A stretch of DNA of 64,000 bases from JBFWWP01 sp050246115 (lineage in GTDB: Bacteria; Planctomycetota; UBA8108; UBA1146; JAJFFE01), in NCBI GenBank assembly GCA_050246115.1, contig JBFWWP010000026.1, forward strand, positions 23,101 to 87,100, given 5' to 3'. Below the pieces are notes generated by a model. That model had not been told where the DNA came from and searched no databases. It saw nothing but the letters and a program-made list of their open reading frames with translations. Numbering within the stretch: position 1 is the first letter of the stretch; each line of letters opens with the position of its first letter. Below, piece after piece: positions 54,032 to 62,710 of the stretch. Both the position numbers and the translations under genes were made by a program.

Positions 54032-55141
54032 TTACGGCGATAGGCGTGCCTCCACCCCTCGCGGCCACGCCTGAATCACTGCCTGGACGAACGTCGCCAG
54101 CGGGATCGCGAAGAACACACCCCACACCCCCCACAGCCCTCCAAAGATGATCACGGCGACGATGATCGCGAGGGGGTGCAGTTTGTTCATCTCGCCGAAC
54201 AGCAGTGGCACGAGGAGGTTGCCGTCGAGGGCCTGAATCACGAGATAGGCGATGACGACCTTGACGAACTCGGCCCCGGCCCCCCACTGCGAATAGGCGA
54301 CGAGCACGACGGGAAAGGTCACGAGCGTCGCCCCGAGGTACGGGATCACCACCGACAGGCCGACGGACAGGCCCAGAAGCGGGGCATAGTCGAGCCCGAA
54401 CAGCCGGAACACGAGGAACGACGTGCCTCCTACGATGAGGATCTCCCACACTTTGCCGCGGATGTAGTTCCCGATCTGCTGATCGACCTCGCGCCAAACC
54501 CGCCGAGTGAGCGAGCTCTCCTCGGGGACGAAGCGACTGAACCAAGCCAAGATCGCTTCCTTGTCCTTGACCATGAAGAACACGAGGATCGGGATCAAGA
54601 TCGTGTACAAGACAATGACCACGGCGCCGCGAAACGTGTCGAGCACTTGCTTCCCGAGCCCCTTCGTCTTGTCGCCGATCTCGGCGAGCAAGTTCCCCTT
54701 CAGCGTCATCAACCATTGCTCGAACTGCGGCTCCGGGGCGAAGTCGTAGCGCTTGACGAGGTCGCGCAGCGCGGTCTCCACCTTGCCAAGCATGGTGGGC
54801 AACTCGCCCGGAATCTGACCGATCTGGCGGGACAGAATCGGCAGAAGGACGAGGAGCACGAGCAGGAACAACGCCAAGAACAAGACGTAGAAGATGAGCA
54901 CGGTGGGAAGGCGCGGAAGGCCCCGTCTCTGGAGAGGCACGACAGCGCTGTCGAGCAAGTAGGCAAGGATCATGCTCAGGAACACGGGTGCGAGGATCTT
55001 GCCGAGGTAGCCGATGGTCAGGACCACGAGTGCGATGGTCAGCACCAGCACCTGGACCTGGGGATCCCCGAGGTGGCGGAGCAGCCACCGGCGAATGAGC
55101 CCGAATCCGTTACGTTCCTTGGGTCCGCGTTCGTCTTCCAA
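54032..55141 (-). CDS. AI-2E family permease (PerM/UPF0118)
   Basis: 369 residues. Integral membrane protein with paired N-terminal helices (VQVLVLTIALVVLTIGYL, FLSMILAYLLDSAVVPL), a long hydrophobic run (LIFYVLFLALFLLVLLVLLPIL), an amphipathic extracytoplasmic stretch, and C-terminal helices including the family signature SVVIPYLGATLVTFPVVLVAY and DGNLLVPLLFGEMNKLHPLAIIVAVI. Family members export autoinducer-2 or act as Na+/H+ antiporters; the substrate here is unknown. TTG start at 55141 with GAGG 6 nt upstream. Divergent from the selenoprotein gene. Confidence 0.92.
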   Translation of the reverse strand: MEDERGPKERNGFGLIRRWLLRHLGDPQVQVLVLTIALVVLTIGYLGKILAPVFLSMILAYLLDSAVVPLQRRGLPRLPTVLIFYVLFLALFLLVLLVLLPILSRQIGQIPGELPTMLGKVETALRDLVKRYDFAPEPQFEQWLMTLKGNLLAEIGDKTKGLGKQVLDTFRGAVVIVLYTILIPILVFFMVKDKEAILAWFSRFVPEESSLTRRVWREVDQQIGNYIRGKVWEILIVGGTSFLVFRLFGLDYAPLLGLSVGLSVVIPYLGATLVTFPVVLVAYSQWGAGAEFVKVVIAYLVIQALDGNLLVPLLFGEMNKLHPLAIIVAVIIFGGLWGVWGVFFAIPLATFVQAVIQAWPRGVEARLSP

Positions 55142-55381
55142 TCGATCCTCGCCGGTGAGAGTATTGGTGCAGGCTCGACGCGGGGCTTCCCGCGCACACC
55201 GACGTCGCTGGCCTCGCGCCGTTTCACGTCGACCGACGCCTCCCGGTGTGGCCGACCCAGGTCCGCCGCTTATGGAGTTTGGCGGGCCGCGTTCGATCGG
55301 CGCAGCACAGTAACGGCTCTGGCCGGGTCCGGGAAGTCTTCACATCGACCACGCAGGGCCCCGGCACAACGAGGAGGAAGC

Positions 55382-55738
55382 ATGACGCCCGTCGTCGACG
55401 AGTATTACTACCGGACCGGGTGAACGAGCTGCCAACGCGCCCAGGAGTTCTTGGGCACCGTCGCGATCCGAAAGCGGGTCGACGCGAAGAAGGAAGCCAG
55501 GGGCCCGGAAGAGGCACTGGCCCTACTTCGCACTGCGGATCGCGTGCTCGCGGTCCGCGGAAAACGAGTGGTCGAGTTCGATTGGCGACGAGCGTCACCG
55601 ACCGACGAAGAACTCCTCGCCGCGGTGATCGGCCCGTCGGGCAAACTCCGCGCTCCCACGCTCGTGGCGCAGAGAACGGTTCTGGTGGGGTTTCATTTGG
55701 AGACCTACGCCGAGTGGTTCACCTCGCGCCAGGGTTAG
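55382..55738 (+). CDS. ArsC-family selenoprotein (in-frame TGA = selenocysteine)
   Basis: 118 residues when TGA at 55421-55423 is read as Sec14. ATG at 55382 is preceded by GAGGAGG; the reading is DEYYYRTG-U-TSCQRAQEFLG, giving a UxxC redox pair (Sec14, Cys17) at the N-terminal end of a thioredoxin-like fold, where the Cys of ArsC proteins sits. The rest (EEALALLRTADRVLAVRGKRVVEFD, LRAPTLVAQRTVLVGFHLETYAEWF) fits the ArsC-like (seleno)protein family of about 115-120 residues. A SECIS-like hairpin follows the TGA. A gene caller that treats TGA as stop would give only a fragment from TTG at 55451. It is distinct from true arsenate reductases, and its substrate is unknown. It requires SelA-SelD elsewhere in the genome. 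Confidence 0.85.
55421..55456 (+). promoter_or_regulatory. Bacterial SECIS-like element
   Basis: Downstream of the TGA, GCCCA (55439-55443) and TGGGC (55452-55456) pair around an 8-nt loop GGAGTTCT. The loop starts 20 nt after the TGA, inside the 16-37 nt spacing expected for bacterial SECIS, and begins with GG as SelB-binding loops usually do. The hairpin is also translated. Confidence 0.7.
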
Positions 55739-55884
55739 CCCGGCCGTAATGGAAGGCGGTGGACCCGGGAGTGCCGTTTCGCCCCGCGCAGCCACCCCAG
55801 CGCCCAGGCCGCCCCCCCTTGCCCGGCTTGCACCGCGAGCGCGCCCGCGACCGGTCACCCTGGAGGCAGAGGCCGCCAGTCACC

Positions 55885-56535
55885 TCAGCGTGAGCCGGAG
55901 CTTGGGCGGCGGAACGCCCTCCGCGCGGCGTCCACGTCGGGGCGCAACGCGCATCCGTGCAGGTGATCGTTGACCAAGCCCATGGCCTGCATGAACGCGT
56001 AGATCCCCGTCGGTCCGACGAACTTCCAACCTCGCCGTTTCAGATCGCGGCTCAGCGCGACCGCCTCGGGCGTGGTGGTTCGGGTGGTGAGGATGGCCTT
56101 GGTGAGCTTGCGGGCCGGCGCTTGTGGCTTCGATTCGAACTGCCAGAAGTAGGCCGCCAGGGACCCGAACTCCGCGACCAACTCGAGCGCGCGGCGGGCA
56201 TTCCCGATCGTGGACTCGATCTTGCCCCGATGCCGCACGATGCCCGGGTCGAGGAGAAGCCGCTCGACTCGACGATCATCGAAACGGGCAACACGCTCGT
56301 AGTCGAAGTCGTGGAACACTTCGCGGAACCGCTCCCGCTTGCGGAGAATCGTCAACCAGGAGAGGCCGGCCTGGAAACCCTCGAGGCACACCTTCTCGAA
56401 GAGGCGCTGATCGGTGGCCTCCGGTCGCCCCCACTCTTCGTCGTGGTAACGCTGGTAGACGGGGTCGGCAACGCACCACCAACAGCGAGCGGTACCGTCG
56501 ACCACCACCAGACCTTCCACAGGCTCGCGACTCAT
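55885..56535 (-). CDS. tag: DNA-3-methyladenine glycosylase I
   Basis: 216 residues. Excises 3-methyladenine from DNA. Family landmarks: ARCWWCVADPVYQRYHDEEWGRP at the N-terminus (Cys of the zinc site and the substrate pocket Glu), LFEKVCLEGFQAGLSWLTILRKRERFREVFHDFD (helix-hairpin-helix region), RHRGKIESTIGNARRAL, and C-terminal GPTGIYAFMQAMGLVNDHLHGC with the second zinc ligands His and Cys. ATG at 56535. Divergent from the HAD-like gene. Confidence 0.95.
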   Translation of the reverse strand: MSREPVEGLVVVDGTARCWWCVADPVYQRYHDEEWGRPEATDQRLFEKVCLEGFQAGLSWLTILRKRERFREVFHDFDYERVARFDDRRVERLLLDPGIVRHRGKIESTIGNARRALELVAEFGSLAAYFWQFESKPQAPARKLTKAILTTRTTTPEAVALSRDLKRRGWKFVGPTGIYAFMQAMGLVNDHLHGCALRPDVDAARRAFRRPSSGSR

Positions 56536-57069
56536 GCGGGCTACCCTCTCACTTCGTCGGCGCGCTCGCGGGTCGACCGTCGTGGAGCCGAACCGTGTAC
56601 GCGCGGAGCGAGTGTTATAGGGCGAGCACGGAGAAATGCCGAGCCCCAGGTCAGGGGGAGACCTGGGGCTCGCGCACAGAGGTAGGGCGGGCGAACCGAC
56701 CGAACCCTCGCGGCCAGAGCGAGGGCCAGGGGAGTCGGAACAACCCAGGGGCAGGCGCACCTCCTTGGGGGCACAGGCACCAAGCCCTTCGATCAGGCCA
56801 GGGGGTGGAAGACTAGCCATCCGTCGTCAAGAGACCGTGAATAATGCGTAAGACTGCGGTCCCGGAGACGGAGCCGGCCTTTCATGGTGGATTTGCGCTC
56901 ACTTCACGCGGAGACCGCATCCTGGAAGGCAACTTGGAGAGCAAGAGCAAGAGCAAGACAACAACACGAGGAGAACCGCGGGCACCAGCCAACGGGACGG
57001 GAGAGTGTCCACTCTCGAGGCGAACTCACTGCCGTGGCGGGTGGCGGACCCACCGAGAAAAGAGATCCC
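56536..57069. other. Divergent intergenic region with perfect hairpin
   Basis: About 530 bases with no supported gene. It contains a perfect 13-bp inverted repeat with a 7-nt loop (CGAGCCCCAGGTC-AGGGGGA-GACCTGGGGCTCG, 56640-56672), a short CCTCGC...GCGAGG hairpin near 56705, and a hexanucleotide run (AGAGCA)n at 56938-56960. Confidence 0.6.
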
Positions 57070-57783
57070 ATGCCGACTCGAGCAATGGTACTGACCCTTG
57101 GAGAAACCTTGTTTCCGGCCGAGCAGTACCGAGACGCCCTGTGCCAACACGTCGCGAACGATCTGGCCGGCCGACTGCGGCTCGATGCGGAGGGACTCTT
57201 CTGGGCGCTGCGCGAGGTCGGAGGCCCTCGGATCGACGAGGAGCCCCAACGGTTCCTCGCCGAGTTCGTTCGGCAAGAGCGCCTGCCCGAAGCGGAGGTT
57301 AGCCGTCTGTACCAAACGATCTGCGAGCACGATCCCGAAGGCCTCCAACTGTACCCATCCGCCCGCAAGTTCCTCGAACATGCCCGTGGGAAATGGCAGC
57401 TCGCGCTGATCGTTCATGGTCACGGCGTGGTTCAGCGCCGGAAGATTCGCGCCCTGGGCTTGGTCGACCAATTCGACTTCGTCGTCTGCCTCGCCGACCA
57501 CGGCGAGATCTGGCAGAACTCGGCCCACCTGCCGTATCTCGCCATCCTCCGGCGGTTCGCCCTGCGACCGGCCAACGTACTCGCTGTAAGCTGCAACGCT
57601 CGCCGCGACTTCCCCGGCCCACGCGGGATCGGGATCCCCTGCGCCCGCGTCCGTCACCCCGGGCGTGCGCTCACCGGCGCCGGCGAACTGCTGATCGACG
57701 TCGACTCACTGCTCGAGATCTTCGAACAGCCCGTCGTGATGGCGTCCGGCCAATGCAGCGTCTCCGAACTCATCGGGCGGTAG
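57070..57783 (+). CDS. HAD-like protein lacking catalytic aspartates
   Basis: 237 residues with the overall layout of a HAD hydrolase with an alpha-helical cap. The motif I region reads MVLTLGETLF: both aspartates of DxD are replaced (Thr9 and Gly11). Motif II lacks the usual Thr/Ser (LIVHGHG). A Lys remains in QRRKIRALGL, and the GD-x-x-x-D block of motif IV is not visible. It is therefore probably not a phosphatase and may bind a ligand or protein. ATG at 57070 with a weak ribosome site; no ATG closer to an ideal site. Confidence 0.72.
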   Translation: MPTRAMVLTLGETLFPAEQYRDALCQHVANDLAGRLRLDAEGLFWALREVGGPRIDEEPQRFLAEFVRQERLPEAEVSRLYQTICEHDPEGLQLYPSARKFLEHARGKWQLALIVHGHGVVQRRKIRALGLVDQFDFVVCLADHGEIWQNSAHLPYLAILRRFALRPANVLAVSCNARRDFPGPRGIGIPCARVRHPGRALTGAGELLIDVDSLLEIFEQPVVMASGQCSVSELIGR

Positions 57784-57946
57784 CACGCGGCGGACCCGAG
57801 CGGACAGCCAAGACGCCAGCAACTCGCGCCAACGCTCGGCTCCTGCGGGACACGCCGGGGCACCTTGGGCTTGCTTCCAGGGTAGCCGGTTCCCTACCAT
57901 CACCCGGTCGAGGAGCATTTCCCGCGCCGAGCCAGGAGGTCGACCC

Positions 57947-58612
57947 ATGTCCGTTTCGAACCGTAAGATCACAATGCCGTCGCGCTCCGAAGCTCTCCCG
58001 GGCCGCAGCACGCCGATGCCGATCACGAACCAGCACTACGTGCTCGGGGCACCTCTGCGCGCGCCATTCCCCGACGGCTACGAACGAGCCATCTTCGCGC
58101 TGGGGTGCTTCTGGGGCGCGGAGCGTCGTTTGTGGCAATGCGAAGGGGTGTTCTCGACCGCGGTCGGGTACGTCGCGGGGTACACTCCCCACCCGACGTA
58201 TGAAGAAGTGTGCAGTGGCCAAACCGGTCACGCCGAAGCGGTGCTCGTGGTGTTCGATCCCCACCAAACGTCGTTCGAACAGTTGCTTCGGGTCTTCTGG
58301 GAGAACCATGACCCCACGCAAGGAATGCGCCAGGGCAACGACGTCGGCACTCAGTACCGGTCCGGGATCTACCCAACCTCCCGCATGCAGGAACTCGCCG
58401 CCGAGCGCTCGCGAGCGAGCTTTCAAGCCGCCCTCACGCAAGCCGGCCACGGCACGATCACAACCGAGATCACGGCACCCGGGGAGTTCTACTACGCGGA
58501 GGACTACCACCAGCAGTACCTGGCCAAGAACCCCGCCGGCTACTGCGGCCTCGGAGGAACCGGCGTGAGTTGCCCGACCGGGTTGACCCCGGACTCGAAG
58601 CAAGCGCACTGA
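57947..58612 (+). CDS. msrA: Peptide methionine sulfoxide reductase MsrA
   Basis: 221 residues. Reduces methionine-S-sulfoxide in proteins. The catalytic Cys54 is in ALGCFWGAER; YVAGYTPHPTYEEVCSGQTGHAEAVLVVFDP and NDVGTQYRSGIY are intact. A resolving cysteine could be in PAGYCGLGGTGVSCP near the C-terminus. AGGAGG before the ATG at 57947. The C-terminal codons and stop lie within a degenerate copy of the extragenic hairpin repeat. Confidence 0.96.
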   Translation: MSVSNRKITMPSRSEALPGRSTPMPITNQHYVLGAPLRAPFPDGYERAIFALGCFWGAERRLWQCEGVFSTAVGYVAGYTPHPTYEEVCSGQTGHAEAVLVVFDPHQTSFEQLLRVFWENHDPTQGMRQGNDVGTQYRSGIYPTSRMQELAAERSRASFQAALTQAGHGTITTEITAPGEFYYAEDYHQQYLAKNPAGYCGLGGTGVSCPTGLTPDSKQAH

Positions 58613-58632
58613 CGAGTTCGTCGAACGAGCGC
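58594..58632 (+). repeat. Degenerate hairpin repeat overlapping msrA stop
   Basis: ACTCGAAGCAAGCGCACTGA matches the start of the reverse-oriented copy at 40348-40382; the second arm is altered (GAGCGCTCG). The stop codon TGA of msrA is inside it, as at 23370. Confidence 0.4.
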
Positions 58633-59099
58633 TCGTCCATGAAACTGCAGGTCGCCAAGCCACACGTCTCGCCGTCAACAACCTCGTTGATTGTGAGCCG
58701 AAGATCTTCTGGTCTTGCAGGAACCGATCCCCGCAGCTGAAGAGAGCCGTGCTTGAAGTCAGAGCACCCAGGTCTCCTTCAGGACCGGCCGATGTGACCG
58801 CCGGGAGTGACAGCCCGCCGTCACCGGAGACAGGACGTCCTTGCAGCGGGAGCGAAGGCCATGCGCAGTCTTCCGGCACACACTCCGGACGCGGTGGAAG
58901 GCCGTGTCAACAGAGGGGCATGGATTCAGAGCAACTCTTTGCGGGGCGCGATGTTTGAAGGAGCCGTTGGCATTCGATGCGCGACCGCTTCCACTCGCAC
59001 TAACCGGTTTCCTGAGTTCCCGAGTCTCCGCGAGGCCGCGAGGAGTCGCGGAGGGGTGAAATGCATGCTCTCAGAGAGTTGACGCGACAACGTCTTACT
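58633..59099. other. Non-coding edge of accessory island
   Basis: About 470 bases without a recognisable gene on either strand. Base composition is less GC-biased than in the core genes from here to about 62.6 kb. Confidence 0.5.
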
Positions 59100-59687
59100 T
59101 CATTCAGCGCAGAGGTACAGTACGTATCCATGGTAGGCGCGTCCGAGGGCTTCTTCCACCTGGGCAACATCCCTGCCTTCAGGTAGTCGAAACTCAGCAT
59201 TCCCAAAGAAATATATCTGCAGGAGTGGAACGCGTTGGCCGGGCTTCAGGGAATCTGAAGAGTCACAAGGGATCGTCAACACTTGTGACCACGGATCCTT
59301 CTCATCGCGGGTTGCATTGAGTCTGGTACAGACTCCTCCTAGGACTCGGACTTCCGCCAGGACCCCGGAGGACTCCAGGGTGGCAACTCCCAGCTCCTTG
59401 GAGTCGACCCACGTCGTGCCGCGGCTCGAGAGACTCCCACCGTGCCAGACCTGCGCATCCAGTGTGAGCCGAGCCCCGGAAGGGTCCCAATCTAGCAAGA
59501 ACGTGTGCCCGGAGACCCCCAACAGATTTGCGAGGTGGCGTACTTCTGGATGCTCAAACATTTCTTGCCGACCGACGACCGTCGGGCCGCTCGTTGCCGC
59601 GGCACGTGTGTCCCGAAACAGGAACGACGAACTCAAACACAGAACACCAGCAACCACAAGGACAGTTCTGCCATGCTTGTACGTCAC
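59100..59687 (-). CDS. Unknown exported protein
   Basis: 195 residues, no family recognised. Signal peptide or anchor (TVLVVAGVLCLSSSFLF), then a mixed, beta-rich mature part (HTFLLDWDPSGARLTLDAQVWHGGS, VLAEVRVLGGVCTRL) with several cysteines. GTG at 59687 with AAAGGCG about 6 nt upstream. First of three small minus-strand frames interspersed with repeats in the island. Confidence 0.6.
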   Translation of the reverse strand: MTYKHGRTVLVVAGVLCLSSSFLFRDTRAAATSGPTVVGRQEMFEHPEVRHLANLLGVSGHTFLLDWDPSGARLTLDAQVWHGGSLSSRGTTWVDSKELGVATLESSGVLAEVRVLGGVCTRLNATRDEKDPWSQVLTIPCDSSDSLKPGQRVPLLQIYFFGNAEFRLPEGRDVAQVEEALGRAYHGYVLYLCAE

Positions 59688-59928
59688 CCGTTCGCCTTTC
59701 GTGCAGCAGTACCACCTCAGTCTCAGAACATTGGGTCAACAAGGGTCAAAGGGCGGAGGACCAGAGGGGCCGAGGAGGATGTGAGGCGCATCCGGCTCGG
59801 GGACCAGTGGTCCGGAAGGACGGTCCGAGGTTTGCGGACACCCCCGCCATCGTCACTGCCTTGCCTGTGACATGTGACATAGGATTCGCCAATGTACCTT
59901 CCAGGCTGGGTCCGGGAAACCGAGAAAA

Positions 59929-60363
59929 GGACAAGGTGCTCCTCGCGTCCCGCATCGCCGAGAAGCGCCAGTTCGAGTCCGACCACGAACGAGCCCGTCG
60001 ACGCTACATCGCAGGCCACACTCGCACGGTCTTCCCGCCAGGCACCTATGGATACCGAGTCTTGCTCGGGGTGCGCGTCGGAAGGGACGGTGCTGCCGCT
60101 TGATCCCTCAACTCTGGGCCGGGTGAATGGTGAACTTGGGACTCGAGGACCTCAGCCTCTTCGGGTTGGAGGCCCCCGAAGCACCTTCGTGCCCAGACCG
60201 GCCCGGAACGCCGGGTTCCTCCCGCGTCAGATGCGACGAGCAGCTCGAGCCCAACTCAACCAGGTATCGGGCGATCGCGGTTGCGGTTCCTCCCGTTTGG
60301 CACCGTCGAGTTCGTTGACGTAAGCGCTCGCTTGTTGGAGCTTTGCAGCGCCGCTGTCGCCGT
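59929..60363 (+). repeat. About 435-bp direct repeat, copy 1
   Basis: Near-identical to 61817-62253 (differences scattered throughout). Contains a frame ending in RRRYIAGHTRTVFPPGTYGYRVLLGVRVG, a tail that resembles the C-termini of some transposase-associated proteins, although that assignment is uncertain. The end GAGCTTTGCAGCGCCGCTGTCGCC recurs as a fragment near 61008. Confidence 0.8.
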
Positions 60364-60432
60364 TCCCCCCCACTCGCCCACCACGCTGCGTCTTCAAGCA
60401 AGATGCTACTGCAAACGCCAAGATCGGCTCGA

Positions 60433-60585
60433 ATGTTCACGCTGCGACGTCGGGGGCCCGGACGACCATCGATCATGAACGAGGTTCGCGCGTTGATCGT
60501 TCGCTTTGCGAACGAGAATCCAACCTGGGGTTACACGCGAATCATGGGAGCGTTGAGTAACCTCGGTCACGTTGTTGGGCGGACC
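60433..60585 (+). pseudogene. Transposase fragment (integrase-core IS, HTH region)
   Basis: A short frame with RRRGPGRPSIMNEVRALIVRFANENPTWGYTRIMGALSNLGH, the helix-turn-helix block that precedes the DDE core in IS3/IS481-like transposases. Homology stops at LGHVVGR, and nothing of the DDE domain remains. Confidence 0.75.
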
Positions 60586-60622
60586 CCGCTGGGAGAACAC
60601 GTTCCCTTGCAGGAAGCTCTCT

Positions 60623-60937
60623 CTAGACCCTCTTCAAGAACTCCTCGAAGGGTTCTTCAAGAATGGTCAGGCCTTCCGCATCTTTGTAGAGGACAAGCGT
60701 TTTCGGCCCTTGGAAAAACGACCAACGCCGCTTCTCGAGAAACTGGACGTCGCGGACGGCGGCCGGTCCTGCAGGGTCGAGCAGCTGCAGTAACTCTCCC
60801 GACGTTAGCCGCAGGTCCCGGAGTACGTCGGGCGTCAAGTCTGAGTACGCCAAGTCTCGACTCCGTAGAACAAGCGCTCCCGCGCCAATCACAGCCACCC
60901 ATGTCGCACACACCATGATACGCTGGATTGTGACCAA
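60623..60937 (-). CDS. Small unknown membrane-anchored protein
   Basis: About 104 residues. N-terminal helix (IMVCATWVAVIGAGALVL) followed by a soluble part (TSGELLQLLDPAGPAAVRDVQFLEKRRWSFFQGPKTLVLYKDAEG). Start either TTG at 60937 with GGAAAGG upstream or ATG at 60916. Inside the repeat-rich island. Confidence 0.45.
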   Translation of the reverse strand: MVTIQRIMVCATWVAVIGAGALVLRSRDLAYSDLTPDVLRDLRLTSGELLQLLDPAGPAAVRDVQFLEKRRWSFFQGPKTLVLYKDAEGLTILEEPFEEFLKRV

Positions 60938-61170
60938 TCGACCACGCCTTTCCCAGTTGTTCGGTGGGGTGGCATAAACGTTGAGGCACTCCATTCACCA
61001 ACGAAAGTCGAGCTTTGCCGAGCCACTGTCACCGTTTCTCCCGACTCTTCGAGCACGACGTCACCCGGCAGAATGGCCAGGGCCCACTCCGACCCAGCTT
61101 GCCCCTGTTTCACACCCTGACGAACCTCCGCTCAACGGGCCACCCGGAAATGCCGGCGCCGCCGCTTGGA

Positions 61171-61676
61171 CTACCCTGGGTCAGTGTTCTTCTGGGTCAG
61201 TGTTCTTCCCACTTCTCTCCGTACAGCGACATCTCCAACGGGTCCAGCACCTCGACGATCCACTGTCGCCACTCGTTCATTCGCCGTGGTTTCCAAGTGA
61301 CCTTGCAACCTAGGCCAGTAACTCCCGAGGTAGATGACCCCGTTAGGGCTGATGCGGAATTGCAGCTCGTGGCCGGCGTCAGCCTTCAGGACGACCGGGG
61401 CAGCCGGCTTCTGAGGCCCAAACCCTGGCACACAGTCCGCCAAGATAGCTTGCAATCTTCTCATTTGATCTTCGTCACGAAGTGCGACGCTCCGATCGCG
61501 AAGAACTAACCGAAGTTCTACAAACGGCGATCCGGCGAATGGGTTTCTAGGCCAAGCCACGCAACGGCCGCCAACGCTACGGCCACGACAACGGTCCAGC
61601 TCGCGATCTTCGTTCTGCCGGCAAGCAAAGGCACCTCCGAACGCAATCCAGAACGTAAGTTGAACAAACCCGAAAT
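61171..61676 (-). pseudogene. Frameshifted small exported protein
   Basis: Three overlapping frames carry successive protein-like parts. One has a membrane helix (KIASWTVVVAVALAAVAWLG) and stops at 61518. The next reads VELRLVLRDRSVALRDEDQMRRLQAILADC ... NGVIYLGSYW. The third ends in a natural-looking EWRQWIVEVLDPLEMSLYGEKW (stop near 61197). A 16-bp tandem duplication at 61181-61210 extends the middle frame. Best explained as a decayed gene. Confidence 0.5.
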
Positions 61677-61816
61677 CGACTGCTACAGTGCCTGCAGGTC
61701 GTTGATCTCGAGCGGCCAGGTCAATCGCTCGCGGGCCCAGAACGAGTCCGGAATGCCTCGCGGGACCAACGGGCATCTCACCCGGTTCGAACCCTGAACC
61801 CGAACTTCGCGACCCA

Positions 61817-62253
61817 GGACAAGGTGCTGCTCGCGTCCCGCATCGCCGAGAAGCGCCAGTTCGAGTCCGACCACGAGCGAGCCCGTCGGCGCTACATCGC
61901 GGGACACACTCGCACGGCCTTCCCGCCGGGCACCTATGGATACCGAGTCTTGCTCGGGGTGCGCGTCGGAAGGGACGGTGCTGCCGCCTGATCCCTCACC
62001 TCTGGGCCTGGTGAATGGTGGACTTGGGACTCGAGGACCTGAGCCTCTTTCAGGTGGAGACCCCCGAAGCACCTTCGTGGTCAGACCGGCACGAAACGCC
62101 GGGTTCCTCCCGTCTCAGTTGCGATGAGCAGCTCGAGCCCAGCTCAAGCAAGTGTCGGGCGATCGCGGTTGCGGTTCATCCCCGTCTAGCACCGTCGAGT
62201 TCGTTGACGTAAGCATTGGCTTGTTGGAGCTTTGCCGCGCCGCTGCCACCGTT
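61817..62253 (+). repeat. About 435-bp direct repeat, copy 2
   Basis: Second copy of the 59929-60363 repeat, 1.89 kb downstream in the same orientation. Here the frame reads FATQDKVLLASRIAEKRQFE ... TAFPPGTYGYRVLLGVRVG. Confidence 0.8.
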
Positions 62254-62371
62254 TCTCCAGTTTCTCCAGAGTGGATTTCTGACTAGAGGCAGCCCTGCTT
62301 AGCTTCCCCGAGCCGGATCGACCGGTGTGCATGGATGACCTGCGCGCCGGTCGGGTCGTCAGCCGTCGCGT

Positions 62372-62565
62372 TACCGCAACCGTTGCATCGGCGAGTTCTC
62401 CTGAAGGAGCTGGACCTGACTGAAGGTGCCCTCCGCCCGCGTGCCGAAGATCCAACGCGCGATGCAGGGCAACGGCTCGCCGCCACCCGAGTTCGAGAGC
62501 GACGATGAACGGACGTACTTCCTGATCCGTCTGCCGGTCCACGAGCGCGCTGAGCGGGGGGGCCC
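62372..62565 (+). pseudogene. Remnant of AlbA/RecG-like ATP-binding protein C-terminus
   Basis: Consecutive frames give YRNRCIGEF, LLKELDLTEG and VPKIQRAMQGNGSPPPEFESDDERTYFLIRLPVH, which together match the C-terminal region of ATP-binding (AlbA_2 / RecG-like) regulators. The parts need at least two frame changes, so this is a fragmentary pseudogene. Confidence 0.65.
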
Positions 62566-62710
62566 CGCAAGGTGGCGCCGCAAGGCACCGGCCGATCCCT
62601 CATGAAGACACCTGGGCGCCAAAGACATGTGACTGTCCTGTGAACTCGGGCTACAATCTCGATCCGCCATGGCCTGTAGGGGGGCTTGTCGATTTGCACC
62701 GAGGAGAAAC

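Noticed and set aside
55451..55738. Short gene starting at TTG 55451
   Set aside because: It lacks a ribosome site and the N-terminal redox motif; the selenocysteine reading from 55382 explains the whole family-length protein.
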